A stretch of 10,709 nt of DNA from Flavobacteriales bacterium (GTDB lineage: Bacteria; Bacteroidota; Bacteroidia; Flavobacteriales; JABDKJ01): contig JABDKJ010000005.1 in assembly GCA_013002285.1 (NCBI GenBank), positions 1-10,709 on the forward strand, given 5' to 3'. Positions 1 to 7,099 of this stretch are shown in pieces. The position numbers were made by a program, and so were the translations under genes. Every line of letters starts with the position of its first letter. Position 1 is the first letter of the stretch. The notes beneath the pieces were generated by a model. The model was not told where the DNA came from and did not search any database. It was given only the letters and a program-made list of their open reading frames with translations.

Positions 1-1
1 C

Positions 2-424
2 CACATTATGTGGGTTGGATGATCCCATGGACTTTGCCAATACATTATGTACACCAGCTGCTTCCAATACTGCTCTCATGGCTCCACCTGCAATTACACC
101 TGTACCATCAGATGCTGGCTTTATCAACACTCGACCTGCGTCGAATTTTCCTTTTTGCTCGTGCGGAATCGTTCCTTTATAAACAGGAACCTTCACAAGG
201 TTCTTCTTCGCATCATCCACAGCTTTCGCGATAGCTTCTGAAACGTCCCTTGCTTTACCAAGTCCATTTCCAACAGTACCATTTCCATCACCAACAACAA
301 CAATTGCAGCGAAGCTAAATGTTCGTCCACCTTTTGTCACCTTGGCAACACGATTGAGGGAAACTAATGTATCCTTCAATTCTGTTTCTGCTGCGCTTAT
401 TCTTTTATCCTTATTATTTGCCAT
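2..424 (-). CDS. rpsE: 30S ribosomal protein S5 (uS5), 3' end beyond window
   Basis: Small-subunit protein S5, which sits near the mRNA entry site and contributes to decoding accuracy. Reading back from the ATG at 424-422 gives 141 codons before the window edge, beginning [10 protein letters not shown]. The N-terminal dsRBD-like domain is clear: KGGRTFSF at residues 31-38, VVVGDGNG at 42-49 and GLGKA at 54-58. The C-terminal domain follows, with [20 protein letters not shown] at about 102-121 and GSSNPHNV at 134-141, where the window ends. Family proteins run about 165-175 residues, so roughly 25-35 residues are missing. The start lies 9 nt after the rplR stop, in an A/T-rich leader (TTAGAT then ATG) with no Shine-Dalgarno sequence. 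The identification is secure; only the C-terminus is unseen. Confidence 0.96.
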   Translation of the reverse strand, partial: MANNKDKRISAAETELKDTLVSLNRVAKVTKGGRTFSFAAIVVVGDGNGTVGNGLGKARDVSEAIAKAVDDAKKNLVKVPVYKGTIPHEQKGKFDAGRVLIKPASDGTGVIAGGAMRAVLEAAGVHNVLAKSMGSSNPHNV

Positions 425-433
425 ATCTAATGC

Positions 434-778
434 TTAGAATTTTAAACCATTTTCTCGAGCGCCATCCGCTAAAGCCTTAACTCTTCCGTGATATAAATAT
501 CCTCCTCTATCAAAAATCACAGATTCGATATTGACATTTTTTGCCAAATCTGCAATTTGCTTTCCTACTGAGGCAGCTTGCTCTGATTTAGAACCACTCT
601 TTTGCTCTTTGGAAGTAGCTGATGCCAGCGTTTGACCATTGATATCATCAATGAGTTGACAGTATATTTCTTTGTTGCTTCTGTAAACTGCCAATCTTGG
701 ACGCTCTGCAGTGCCTTTGATACGCTTTCGAATTCTAAGGTGAATTCGCTTTCGCTTATTAGCTTTTGAAATTGCCAT
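434..778 (-). CDS. rplR: 50S ribosomal protein L18 (uL18)
   Basis: Large-subunit protein L18, which binds 5S rRNA together with L5 and helps form the central protuberance. The 114-residue product matches the family length. A very basic N-terminus (residues 5-22, rich in Lys/Arg, as in [16 protein letters not shown]) leads into [15 protein letters not shown] (25-39). The conserved C-terminal block [20 protein letters not shown] spans about 89-108, and the protein ends GLKF. It lies 6 nt after the rplF stop and 9 nt before rpsE. Upstream of the ATG the sequence reads AATAGTAG then AAA, where the first TAG is the rplF stop codon; there is no Shine-Dalgarno sequence. Confidence 0.98.
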   Translation of the reverse strand: MAISKANKRKRIHLRIRKRIKGTAERPRLAVYRSNKEIYCQLIDDINGQTLASATSKEQKSGSKSEQAASVGKQIADLAKNVNIESVIFDRGGYLYHGRVKALADGARENGLKF

Positions 779-784
779 TTTCTA

Positions 785-1339
785 CTATTTACTTGCAGTC
801 TTACCTGCTTTTCTTCTGATTTCTTCTCCTTTATATCGAATACCTTTTCCTTTATAAGGCTCAGGTTTTCTAAATGCTCTGATCTTAGCCGCTATTTGAC
901 CGATCAATTGCTTGTCGATACTAGTAAGCCTAACTAAAGGAGCTTTTCCTTTTTCCATTTCTGTTTCGACCTTCACATCCTCTGGAAGGACAAAATAAAC
1001 CGGGTGAGAATATCCTAAAATCAATTCCAAGAGTTGTCCAGTATTGGAAGCTCTAAATCCTACACCATAAAGTTCAAGCTCTCTTGTATAGCCATTCGTT
1101 ACACCTTCGACCATATTATTGATCAATGATCTGTAAAGTCCGTGCATGGCTTTGTGTCGCTTTTGCTCAGTAGGCCGTTCAATGGACAATACACCATCTT
1201 CAATCTTCAGATCCAAATCTTGATCTACCTGCTGCTTAAGTTCTCCTTTTGGTCCTTTTACAGATACCAAATTTCCTTGACTGACATTGATTTCAACACC
1301 AGAAGGAATAGAAATTGGAGCTTTACCTATCCGTGACAT
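785..1339 (-). CDS. rplF: 50S ribosomal protein L6 (uL6)
   Basis: Large-subunit protein L6, located near the sarcin-ricin loop and the factor-binding site. At 184 residues it has normal length and the expected two tandem L6 folds. It starts MSRIGKAPISIPSGVEI (1-17), has VKGPKGEL at 27-34 and the mid-protein YGVGFRA at 91-97. The family signature PEPYKGKGIRYKGE (159-172) is intact, followed by a basic C-terminus. It begins 26 nt after the rpsH stop with AAGAT directly before the ATG and no Shine-Dalgarno sequence. It ends in two consecutive TAG codons, 6 nt before rplR. Nothing in the protein departs from the family. Confidence 0.98.
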   Translation of the reverse strand: MSRIGKAPISIPSGVEINVSQGNLVSVKGPKGELKQQVDQDLDLKIEDGVLSIERPTEQKRHKAMHGLYRSLINNMVEGVTNGYTRELELYGVGFRASNTGQLLELILGYSHPVYFVLPEDVKVETEMEKGKAPLVRLTSIDKQLIGQIAAKIRAFRKPEPYKGKGIRYKGEEIRRKAGKTASK

Positions 1340-1365
1340 ATCTTAAAATTCTTATTAGTCCTTAC

Positions 1366-1767
1366 TTAGTAGACGTAGCAAATTACTTCACCACCTACAT
1401 TTTCTTGTCTTGCTTTTTTATCCGTCATCAAACCACTTGATGTAGAAACAATTGCTACACCAAGGCCATTGATAACTCTTGGTATTTCATCAGCACCTAC
1501 ATATAATCTCAATCCAGGCTTACTCGCTCTTTGAAGCTTTCTAATAACTGGAATATTATTTTGATCATACTTCAAAGCGATCGAAATAATGCCTTGCTTA
1601 CCTGCAGCATCATCAAACTTATATTTCAAAATATAACCCTGATCATAAAGGATCTCGGTAATATTTTTCTTCATTCTAGATGAAGGAATCTCAACAATTC
1701 TATGCCTAGCTTGCTGGGCATTTCGGATTCTAGTAAGATAATCTGCTATCGGGTCAGTAACCGCCAT
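1366..1767 (-). CDS. rpsH: 30S ribosomal protein S8 (uS8)
   Basis: Primary 16S rRNA-binding protein S8 of the small-subunit platform side; in E. coli it is also the autogenous repressor of the spc operon. The 133-residue product starts [17 protein letters not shown], typical of the family. It carries the conserved C-terminal 16S-binding block, with [14 protein letters not shown] at 108-121 and [11 protein letters not shown] at 123-133. The usual STSKG is STSSG here, a minor change. In E. coli S8 binds a target at the rplX-rplE junction; I could not make out a convincing equivalent helix there by eye. It starts 32 nt after rpsN in an A-rich, Shine-Dalgarno-free spacer. Confidence 0.98.
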   Translation of the reverse strand: MAVTDPIADYLTRIRNAQQARHRIVEIPSSRMKKNITEILYDQGYILKYKFDDAAGKQGIISIALKYDQNNIPVIRKLQRASKPGLRLYVGADEIPRVINGLGVAIVSTSSGLMTDKKARQENVGGEVICYVY

Positions 1768-1799
1768 ATTTAAATTTCTTTACAGTCTTTCTTTTTGTT

Positions 1800-2069
1800 C
1801 TACCAACTGGCTTTTGTAATACCCGGGATCTTTCCTTCAAGTGCCATTTTTCTAAAGGCAACTCTTGAAATTCCAAACATTCTCATGTATCCCTTTGGTC
1901 TACCTGTCAACTTACATCTATTCTTAAGTCTTACCGGAGATGCATTTTTGGGCAATTTGTCCAAAGCTTCATAATCTCCAGCTGCCTTTAAAGCAGCTCG
2001 CTTTTCGGCATACTTTGCTACCATTCTTTCTCGTTTCGCCTGTCGGGCTATGATAGATTTCTTAGACAT
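1800..2069 (-). CDS. rpsN: 30S ribosomal protein S14 (uS14), zinc-independent long form
   Basis: Small-subunit head protein S14. The product is 89 residues and begins [20 protein letters not shown]. The C-terminal signature [20 protein letters not shown] (50-69) and the ending [11 protein letters not shown] are clear. There is only one cysteine (C52), so the two CxxC pairs of the short zinc-ribbon form are absent. This is therefore the long, zinc-independent type, whose function does not depend on zinc supply. It begins 8 nt after the rplE stop, with GAATAGAT directly before the ATG and no Shine-Dalgarno sequence. Confidence 0.98.
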   Translation of the reverse strand: MSKKSIIARQAKRERMVAKYAEKRAALKAAGDYEALDKLPKNASPVRLKNRCKLTGRPKGYMRMFGISRVAFRKMALEGKIPGITKASW

Positions 2070-2077
2070 ATCTATTC

Positions 2078-2635
2078 TTAATTTCTTTGATTCTTAAATG
2101 GAAGTCCCATCAACTTCAGTAGTTCAAATGCTTCAGCGTCTGTTCGAGCCGAAGTAACAAAGGTCACATCCATCCCACTGATGTTATTGACCTTGTCAAT
2201 ATTAATCTCAGGAAAGATAATTTGCTCGGTGACACCCATAGTGTAATTACCTCTTCCATCAAAGCTCTTATCGTTGATACCTCTAAAGTCTCTTACACGA
2301 GGAAGTGAAACAGAAATAAATCTGTCCAAAAATTCATACATGCGACTGGCTCTTAAGGTAACACGAGCTCCAATTACCATATCTTCTCTCAACTTAAAGT
2401 TGGAAACAGACTTCTTGGCTTTTGTTGGAACGGCTTTCTGTCCTGCAATAATGGATAGTTCCTCTACAGCAACATCCGCTAACTTTTTATCCTGCGTCGC
2501 GCCACCCACACCTCGATTGATACAAATCTTTTCGATGCGTGGAACTTGCATGATTGACTTATATTGAAACTGCTCCATCAATTTGGATACAATTTCTTTG
2601 TCATATTTAGTCTTTAATCTAGGTGTATAACTCAT
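2078..2635 (-). CDS. rplE: 50S ribosomal protein L5 (uL5)
   Basis: Large-subunit protein L5, which binds 5S rRNA and contacts the P-site tRNA elbow and the small subunit through bridge B1b. The 185-residue length is normal. Visible landmarks are [20 protein letters not shown] (25-44), [19 protein letters not shown] (66-84), the loop [10 protein letters not shown] (111-120) and [11 protein letters not shown] (134-144). The start codon shares one base with the rplX stop (TAATG at 2633-2637), an arrangement typical of translational coupling by termination-reinitiation. This overlap supports the chosen start, and [12 protein letters not shown] is the usual family beginning. Confidence 0.98.
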   Translation of the reverse strand: MSYTPRLKTKYDKEIVSKLMEQFQYKSIMQVPRIEKICINRGVGGATQDKKLADVAVEELSIIAGQKAVPTKAKKSVSNFKLREDMVIGARVTLRASRMYEFLDRFISVSLPRVRDFRGINDKSFDGRGNYTMGVTEQIIFPEINIDKVNNISGMDVTFVTSARTDAEAFELLKLMGLPFKNQRN

Positions 2636-2964
2636 TACTTAATCGTTTCTCCTGTACTCTTTGAAAATCTTACAATTTTTCCGTCTTCTACTCTTCTTCC
2701 TACTCTAGTGGCATCACCGGTTTTTGGATCTACCAATTTTACATTTGAAATATGAATCGGAGAGGCAATGTCGATAATTCCCCCTGGTGAATCATTTGTC
2801 GGTTTTTGGTGCTTTTTAACCAAATTAGCACCTTCAACTACGACCTTGGACTTAGCAGGAAATACTTCAAGCACTTCGCCCGATGTTCCTTTACTATTCC
2901 CAGCAATCACCAGAACCTTGTCCCCCTTCTTAATCTTCAATTTTGGTTGAAATCTCTTTGACAT
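2635..2964 (-). CDS. rplX: 50S ribosomal protein L24 (uL24)
   Basis: Large-subunit assembly-initiator protein L24, which binds the 5' domain of 23S rRNA and lies beside the tunnel exit. The 109-residue product has a KOW domain at about 12-38 ([20 protein letters not shown], then LEVFPAKSK). It is followed by [13 protein letters not shown] (43-55), the [17 protein letters not shown] block (59-75) and a [11 protein letters not shown] tail motif. It begins 10 nt after the rplN stop and its own TAA overlaps the rplE ATG by one base. The upstream leader is AATAATATAGTT with no Shine-Dalgarno sequence. Confidence 0.98.
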   Translation of the reverse strand: MSKRFQPKLKIKKGDKVLVIAGNSKGTSGEVLEVFPAKSKVVVEGANLVKKHQKPTNDSPGGIIDIASPIHISNVKLVDPKTGDATRVGRRVEDGKIVRFSKSTGETIK

Positions 2965-2974
2965 AACTATATTA

Positions 2975-3340
2975 TTAAAGTACCTCAGGTGCTAATGAAA
3001 CAATTCTCATGAAGTCAGCATCTCTTAGTTCTCTCGCCACTGGCCCAAAAATACGTGTACCTCTTGGCTCGTCAGCAGCAGTTAAAAGAACTGCGGCATT
3101 GTCATCAAATCTGATATAAGAACCATCGGGTCTTCTGATTTCTTTCTTTGTTCTTACAACTACAGCTCTAGATACTGTTCCTTTTTTCACCCCACCTGGG
3201 CTTGAGCTTTTTACAGAAACTACGATGATATCTCCTACTGAAGCGTATCTCCTTTTAGAACCTCCTAATACTCTTATACAAAGTACTTCCTTGGCTCCAC
3301 TGTTATCTGCGACATTAAGTCTTGATTCTTGCTGTATCAT
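2975..3340 (-). CDS. rplN: 50S ribosomal protein L14 (uL14)
   Basis: Large-subunit protein L14, which contacts L19 and helps form intersubunit bridges; it is also the known binding site of the silencing factor RsfS. The 121-residue product matches family length. Landmarks are [20 protein letters not shown] (1-20), [10 protein letters not shown] (35-44), the [15 protein letters not shown] segment (52-66) and [16 protein letters not shown] (69-84), ending [12 protein letters not shown]. In E. coli the spc operon promoter lies just before this gene. The 25-nt rpsQ-rplN spacer here shows no promoter-like box, so S10 and spc genes look co-transcribed. Confidence 0.98.
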   Translation of the reverse strand: MIQQESRLNVADNSGAKEVLCIRVLGGSKRRYASVGDIIVVSVKSSSPGGVKKGTVSRAVVVRTKKEIRRPDGSYIRFDDNAAVLLTAADEPRGTRIFGPVARELRDADFMRIVSLAPEVL

Positions 3341-3365
3341 TAGTTTGAAATACTATCGTTATCAA

Positions 3366-3623
3366 TTACTTCGCTTTCTCGATAATTTCTACCACTCTCC
3401 AACGCTTATTCTTACTTAGTGGTCTAGTCTCCATGATCTTCACCACGTCACCAACACCGGTTTCGTTTTTTTCGTCATGAGCCATAAACTTCTTCGTAGA
3501 CTTCACGAATTTTCCATAAATAGGGTGCTTCAGTCTTCTTTCAATTGAAACAGTACAAGATTTGTCCATCTTGCTTGATGAAACGACACCTATTCTTGTT
3601 TTTCTAAGATTTCTAGTTTCCAT
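3366..3623 (-). CDS. rpsQ: 30S ribosomal protein S17 (uS17)
   Basis: Primary 16S rRNA-binding protein S17, an OB-fold protein of the small-subunit body. The 85-residue product starts [20 protein letters not shown], has [17 protein letters not shown] at 24-40 and the C-terminal signature [19 protein letters not shown] (57-75) followed by RVVEI. Length and motif order are normal. The start lies 24 nt after the rpmC stop, with AATAGTAG then ATA directly before the ATG. This is one of the clearest copies of an element repeated in this cluster. Confidence 0.98.
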   Translation of the reverse strand: METRNLRKTRIGVVSSSKMDKSCTVSIERRLKHPIYGKFVKSTKKFMAHDEKNETGVGDVVKIMETRPLSKNKRWRVVEIIEKAK

Positions 3624-3647
3624 TATCTACTATTGGAAGATTTATTT

Positions 3648-3905
3648 TTACTTACTTCTACGTGATCTAATCTTTGATCTATTGGCCACTTGTGCCTCTG
3701 TCAAATTAGATAATTCACGTCTTCTAATTTCTGTATTGATTCTAGCGATATCTCTTCTCACCTCTCTAAGGGTCAAAGGGTTATCTAATCCTCTAACTGA
3801 GTGATCGAACTTTAATTTTTGATAATTCGTTTCTGTTTCCTTCAACTCATTAATCAAGTCTGCGTCCGAGTAACTCTGAAGTTCTATAAATTTCTTACTG
3901 GGCAT
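3648..3905 (-). CDS. rpmC: 50S ribosomal protein L29 (uL29), with a basic C-terminal extension
   Basis: Large-subunit protein L29 at the tunnel exit, part of the docking area for the signal recognition particle and trigger factor together with L23. The helical hairpin is visible: an N-terminal acidic helix (about residues 8-30, SYSDADLINELKETETNYQK) and a second helix with NPLTLREVRRDIARINTEIR (42-61). At 85 residues it is longer than the 63-residue E. coli protein. The difference includes a C-terminal tail of about 18 residues (LTEAQVANRSKIRSRRSK, 68-85) that is strongly basic at its end. Tails of this kind occur in Bacteroidota L29. The gene starts 29 nt after rplP, with AATAGTAG then CGAA before the ATG. 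Confidence 0.96.
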   Translation of the reverse strand: MPSKKFIELQSYSDADLINELKETETNYQKLKFDHSVRGLDNPLTLREVRRDIARINTEIRRRELSNLTEAQVANRSKIRSRRSK

Positions 3906-3934
3906 TTCGCTACTATTTATCCGATCAGTTAGAT

Positions 3935-4354
3935 CTATTGTTCGTAATCATTTCTGACGACCATTTTCGTCAATACTGGTAATTTCTGTGCAGCCAATCT
4001 CAATGCTTCAGCAGCCACCTCTTTACTTACACCGTCCATTTCAAAAAGGATTCTACCTGGCTTGATAGAAGCAACATAGTGATCCAATGCACCTTTACCT
4101 TTACCCATTCTTACCTCAAGTGGTTTCGCAGTAATGGGCTTGTCTGGAAATATTCGAATCCAAACTTTTCCCTCTCTTTTCATATATCTGGTCATAGCGA
4201 TACGAGCAGACTCAATTTGTCTACTTGTGATACGACCCATTTCCAAAGATTTGAGACCAAATGAACCGAAAGAAACAGTGCTTCCTCTATGAGCAAGACC
4301 TTTAATTCTTCCTTTTTGCTGCTTTCTATATTTTGTTCTTTTTGGCTGTAACAT
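3935..4354 (-). CDS. rplP: 50S ribosomal protein L16 (uL16)
   Basis: Large-subunit protein L16, needed late in assembly and placed near the peptidyl-transferase centre and A-site tRNA. The 139-residue product starts [16 protein letters not shown] and has [20 protein letters not shown] (41-60) and [20 protein letters not shown] (66-85). R82 in VRMGKGKG aligns with Arg81 of E. coli L16, the residue hydroxylated there by RoxA/YcfD; whether it is modified here cannot be seen. The protein ends [16 protein letters not shown]. This gene follows the longest spacer in the window (84 nt), which carries a promoter-like box, so it may head an internally initiated transcript. Confidence 0.98.
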   Translation of the reverse strand: MLQPKRTKYRKQQKGRIKGLAHRGSTVSFGSFGLKSLEMGRITSRQIESARIAMTRYMKREGKVWIRIFPDKPITAKPLEVRMGKGKGALDHYVASIKPGRILFEMDGVSKEVAAEALRLAAQKLPVLTKMVVRNDYEQ

Positions 4355-4386
4355 TGCTATTATTTTTAACTAAAACTGCCCTGTTT

Positions 4387-4431
4387 TCATACCCTCCGGA
4401 AAAAGCCCGGCAAAGGTACTCGTTTTTTCAT
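4387..4431 (-). other. Mini-ORF of 14 codons in the rpsC-rplP spacer
   Basis: An ATG 7 nt after the rpsC stop opens a 14-codon frame, MKKRVPLPGFFRRV, ending in TGA. It is preceded by AGAATA, similar to the A/T-rich leaders of the real genes. Its TGA overlaps the ATG of a second 6-codon frame (MKTGQF, 4390-4370) as ATGA, and that second ATG follows GGAGG by only 2 nt. It could be a coupled leader peptide or chance; ORFs this short are expected at random in such a spacer. Confidence 0.2.
4411..4418 (-). promoter_or_regulatory. Candidate Bacteroidota -7 promoter box (TACCTTTG)
   Basis: Minus-strand TACCTTTG fits the TAnnTTTG consensus used by the primary sigma factor of Bacteroidota. It sits between rpsC and rplP, 56 nt before the rplP ATG, so it could start an internal transcript for rplP and the downstream r-protein genes. 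I find no clear -33 TTG/TTTG element 17-25 nt upstream, which weakens the call. The octamer can also occur by chance. Confidence 0.35.
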
Positions 4432-4438
4432 TATTCTG

Positions 4439-5188
4439 CTAGCGTTGCTGACGTCCTCTACCTCTACCACCGCCTCGGTTTCCACCTCTACCACCACCTC
4501 TGCCGCCTCGGCCGCCGCGTGATTTCTGATCAACTCCTACAGCAGGAGATAAATCTCTTTTACCTAGAACTTCTCCTTTAAAAATCCACACTTTAACACC
4601 AATCTTGCCATAAACTGTTTGAGCTTCAACTAAAGCATAGTCTATGTCTGCTCGGAAGGTATGCAGCGGAGTTCTTCCTTCTTTGTATTCCTCAGATCTC
4701 GCCATTTCAGCACCATTCAATCTTCCTGAGATTCTTACTTTAATCCCTCCTGCACCTGCACGTATTGACGACTGAATAGACATTTTAATCGCTCTTCTAT
4801 AGTTGATTCTAGCCTCAATCTGCTTAGCAATTGATTCTCCAACTATATTAGCATCCAATTCAGGCTTTCGGATTTCGATAATATTGATCTGAACCTCCAT
4901 GTTCGTCAACTTCTTCAATTCCTCTCTGATCAAATCAACTTCCTGACCACCTTTTCCGATGATAATTCCAGGTCGTGAAGTATGAACTGTAACTGTAATT
5001 CGCTTGAGTGTTCTTTCGATTACAATTCGAGCTATTCCTCCTTTCTGGATTCTCGCTTTTAGGTATCGTCGAATTTTTTCATCTTCTACGACCTTAGCGC
5101 CCATATCTTTCTTAGTGGCAAACCAATTAGAGTCCCATCCTCTGATGATACCTAGTCTATTACCTATTGGATTTGTTTTTTGACCCAT
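4439..5188 (-). CDS. rpsC: 30S ribosomal protein S3 (uS3) with RGG-rich C-terminal tail
   Basis: Small-subunit protein S3, lining the mRNA entry channel in the 30S head. It starts [20 protein letters not shown]. The KH domain has its GxxG loop as GKGG at 78-81 ([14 protein letters not shown]). R131, R132 and K135 match the residues tied to mRNA helicase activity in E. coli S3. The C-terminal domain has [13 protein letters not shown] (154-166), [15 protein letters not shown] (170-184) and [13 protein letters not shown] (197-209). The core ends near residue 222; a 27-residue tail made almost only of Arg and Gly follows (223-249), giving 249 residues against 233 in E. coli. Gly/Arg/Asn-rich extensions of S3 are known in Bacteroidota. 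It starts 26 nt after rplV. Confidence 0.98.
   Translation of the reverse strand: MGQKTNPIGNRLGIIRGWDSNWFATKKDMGAKVVEDEKIRRYLKARIQKGGIARIVIERTLKRITVTVHTSRPGIIIGKGGQEVDLIREELKKLTNMEVQINIIEIRKPELDANIVGESIAKQIEARINYRRAIKMSIQSSIRAGAGGIKVRISGRLNGAEMARSEEYKEGRTPLHTFRADIDYALVEAQTVYGKIGVKVWIFKGEVLGKRDLSPAVGVDQKSRGGRGGRGGGRGGNRGGGRGRGRQQR
4442..4522 (-). other. RGG-box tail region of S3 (low complexity)
   Basis: Codons 223-249 of rpsC encode a tail built from RGG, RGGG and RG units with one Asn and two Gln near the end. Nine or ten arginines are spread through it with no acidic residue. Arginine is written with CGC, CGA, AGA and CGT and glycine with GGC, GGT and GGA, so the DNA is not a simple tandem repeat even though the peptide is repetitive. 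The stretch is clearly more GC-rich than its surroundings. Such tails are disordered and RNA-binding in well-studied RGG proteins; that role is inferred here. Confidence 0.85.
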
Positions 5189-5214
5189 AAAGCCTGTATC
5201 GTGTGGTTATAATT

Positions 5215-5595
5215 TTATTCTTCTTCGTCGTTATTATCTAATTCTGTAGCGATTGTGTTTTCAACCACAAGCGTTACATGATTGGATCTTTTTCTGATCC
5301 GGTGTGCTCTTCCCTGAGGAGCCGGTCTAAATCTTTTCAAGAAACCTGCCTCGTCTACTAAAGCCTCCGTAATTACAAGTCCGTAATCATCAGCATTGTA
5401 AGCCATATTGCCTTTATTCTCCCAATTGGAGATAGCAGACAAAACAAGCTTTTCCAGCCATTCACTTGACTCCCTTCGTGTAAACTTTAGGATATTAAGT
5501 GCTTCATCTACGTTCTTGCCACGGATGTTATCCACTACCAGTCGCATCTTTCGCGCGGACATTGGACAATTTTTGAGTTTAGCTACTGCTTTCAT
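5215..5595 (-). CDS. rplV: 50S ribosomal protein L22 (uL22)
   Basis: Large-subunit protein L22, whose long beta-hairpin lines the peptide exit tunnel constriction together with L4. The 126-residue product starts MKAVAKLKNCPMSARKMRLV, where the block PMSARKMRLV (11-20) is the usual family start. The tunnel hairpin is visible at about 84-104, GFLKRFRPAPQGRAHRIRKR, followed by HVTLVVEN. It then ends in a short acidic run (residues 120-126, DNNDEEE), unusual in charge for an rRNA-binding protein but outside the globular core. It begins 49 nt after rpsS and ends 26 nt before rpsC. Confidence 0.98.
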   Translation of the reverse strand: MKAVAKLKNCPMSARKMRLVVDNIRGKNVDEALNILKFTRRESSEWLEKLVLSAISNWENKGNMAYNADDYGLVITEALVDEAGFLKRFRPAPQGRAHRIRKRSNHVTLVVENTIATELDNNDEEE

Positions 5596-5644
5596 CTTTC
5601 GATATATTAAGTCAGGTGCTTAGTGACCTTTATTTTTTAAATTC

Positions 5645-5911
5645 TTATCTCTTATTTCCTGAGTGACCTCTAAAGCTTCTAGTTGGAGCAAATTCTCCTA
5701 GCTTATGTCCAACCATGGTTTCCGTTACGAATACCGGGACAAAGGTCTTTCCATTATGTACCGCAATGGTTTCACCAACCATATCCGGGATGATCATTGA
5801 AGCACGAGACCATGTTTTGATTACGGTCTTCTTATTAGATTCCTTTGCTTTTTCAACTTTCTTGATAAGCTTGTGGAATACGTATGGTCCTTTTTTTATT
5901 GATCTTGCCAT
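5645..5911 (-). CDS. rpsS: 30S ribosomal protein S19 (uS19)
   Basis: Small-subunit head protein S19, which forms part of bridge B1a and works next to S13 near the A-site tRNA. The 88-residue length is normal. It starts [20 protein letters not shown] and has the core [20 protein letters not shown] (31-50), [20 protein letters not shown] (52-71) and the signature [14 protein letters not shown] (72-85). The start lies 23 nt after rplB with AATAGATT just before the ATG and no Shine-Dalgarno sequence. Confidence 0.98.
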   Translation of the reverse strand: MARSIKKGPYVFHKLIKKVEKAKESNKKTVIKTWSRASMIIPDMVGETIAVHNGKTFVPVFVTETMVGHKLGEFAPTRSFRGHSGNKR

Positions 5912-5934
5912 AATCTATTGTGAACTAGAGACTA

Positions 5935-6759
5935 TTATTTCTTTCGTTTACTAATTATTAGTTTACTAGAAGCCTTATTCGCATTTCTAGTTTTTTGTCC
6001 TTTCGCCATGATACCGGTACGAGATCTTGGATGTCCTCCAGATGCTCTACCTTCACCCCCACCCATCGGGTGATCTACAGGGTTCATTGCAACTCCTCTT
6101 GTTCGTGGTCTTCTTCCTAACCAACGTTTTCTTCCCGCCTTACCAAGAACCTGAAGTTGATGGTCAGCGTTTGAGGTTGATCCAAGTGTAGCGCGACAGA
6201 AATTCAAAATTCTACGAACTTCTCCAGAAGGCAATTTTACAATCGCATATTTTCCTTCGAGACCCATTAGTGTCGCATTCGTACCAGCACTTCTTGCCAA
6301 TGCTGCGCCTCTACCTGGTGTCATTTCAATAGCATGAATAGTTGATCCAACAGGCATTTGCTTTAATTCCATAGCATTTCCTACAGTCGGTGCTGCCTTC
6401 GGTCCAGACTGGATTCTATCTCCAACTTTCAAACCATTCGGTGCAATGACGTAGCGCTTTTCTCCATCCTCATACTTTACTAAGGCGATAAAAGCTGTTC
6501 TATTTGGATCATACTCAATGGTTTGAACCTCAGCGGTCATACCATCTTTCATTCTTTTGAAATCGATGATTCTATACTTTTTCTTATGACCACCACCTCT
6601 ATATCGAACAGTCATTCGACCAGAGTTATTTCTACCACCGCTCTTTTTGATTGGAGCAGTCAAGCTTTTCTCAGGCTTGTTAGTAGTCACCTCAGTGTAA
6701 GCATTTCCAACTCTTCCTCTGAGTCCTGGAGTTACTGGCTTAAACTTCTTTAAAGGCAT
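5935..6759 (-). CDS. rplB: 50S ribosomal protein L2 (uL2)
   Basis: Large-subunit protein L2, one of the most conserved r-proteins, which supports subunit joining (bridge B7b) and the peptidyl-transferase centre. The 274-residue product has [20 protein letters not shown] (38-57), the OB-fold region with [16 protein letters not shown] (63-78) and the SH3-like C-terminal domain from about 125. The key motif reads [18 protein letters not shown] (224-241). H230 matches His229 of E. coli (mature numbering), which has been tied to peptidyl transfer; the next position, His in E. coli, is Met here (M232). The [18 protein letters not shown] variant is typical of Bacteroidota. It begins 28 nt after rplW with AATAAAGTT before the ATG. 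Confidence 0.98.
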   Translation of the reverse strand: MPLKKFKPVTPGLRGRVGNAYTEVTTNKPEKSLTAPIKKSGGRNNSGRMTVRYRGGGHKKKYRIIDFKRMKDGMTAEVQTIEYDPNRTAFIALVKYEDGEKRYVIAPNGLKVGDRIQSGPKAAPTVGNAMELKQMPVGSTIHAIEMTPGRGAALARSAGTNATLMGLEGKYAIVKLPSGEVRRILNFCRATLGSTSNADHQLQVLGKAGRKRWLGRRPRTRGVAMNPVDHPMGGGEGRASGGHPRSRTGIMAKGQKTRNANKASSKLIISKRKK

Positions 6760-6787
6760 AACTTTATTGCTTTTAAATACTTATTTC

Positions 6788-7084
6788 TTAAACATCTCCG
6801 AAGAAGTTGATTTCTTCTCCTTCTGATAGTTTTACAATCGCTTTCTTGTAAGAGGATACCTTTCCTTTTACGACACCAGATTTGGTATTTCTACTCTTAG
6901 CCTTTCCTGGTGTTCTCAATGTATTTACAGAATCTACAGAGACTCCATACATTTTTTCTACTGCCTTTCGTATCTCCACTTTATTAGCAGTTTTTGCTAC
7001 CATGAAGGTATACTGATTCAAATCGTCCGTCAGTGTTTCTGACTTCTCCGAGATGATTGGCTTTATAAGAATTGTGCTAGACAT
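6788..7084 (-). CDS. rplW: 50S ribosomal protein L23 (uL23)
   Basis: Large-subunit protein L23 at the tunnel exit, the main docking point for trigger factor and the signal recognition particle. The 98-residue product starts MSSTILIKPIISEKSETLTD, where IKPIISEKS (7-15) is the family start. It then has NQYTFMVAKTANKVEIRKAV (23-42) and the basic extended loop GKAKSRNTKSGVVKGKVSSY (60-79), which reaches toward the tunnel. The C-terminus is mildly acidic (EGEEINFFGDV). It begins 15 nt after rplD, with AATAAGAT before the ATG. Confidence 0.97.
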   Translation of the reverse strand: MSSTILIKPIISEKSETLTDDLNQYTFMVAKTANKVEIRKAVEKMYGVSVDSVNTLRTPGKAKSRNTKSGVVKGKVSSYKKAIVKLSEGEEINFFGDV

Positions 7085-7099
7085 ATCTTATTCTTTTAG

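Larger units (their letters stand above)
4355..4438 (-). other. Long rpsC-rplP spacer
   Basis: At 84 nt this is the longest gap in the cluster, where most spacers are 2-49 nt. Read on the minus strand it holds, in order, a short A-run, the box TACCTTTG (4418-4411), a small CCGG-GCTTTTT-CCGG inverted repeat (4410-4396), GGAGG (4397-4393) and an A/T-rich leader ending AATAATAG-CA before the rplP ATG. Two tandem mini-ORFs also fit in it. The inverted repeat has only 4 bp of stem and no trailing T-run, so it is not a convincing terminator. Confidence 0.6.

Noticed and set aside
3341..3365. A separate spc-operon promoter before rplN, as in E. coli.
   Set aside because: The 25-nt spacer shows no TAnnTTTG box or other promoter signal.
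4396..4410. CCGG-GCTTTTT-CCGG inverted repeat as an intrinsic terminator between rpsC and rplP.
   Set aside because: The stem is only 4 bp and the T-run is in the loop, not after the stem.
5611..5629. Small inverted repeats in the rpsS-rplV spacer (AGGT/ACCT and GTCA/TGAC).
   Set aside because: Each stem is 4 bp and they exclude each other; this is within chance for a 49-nt spacer.
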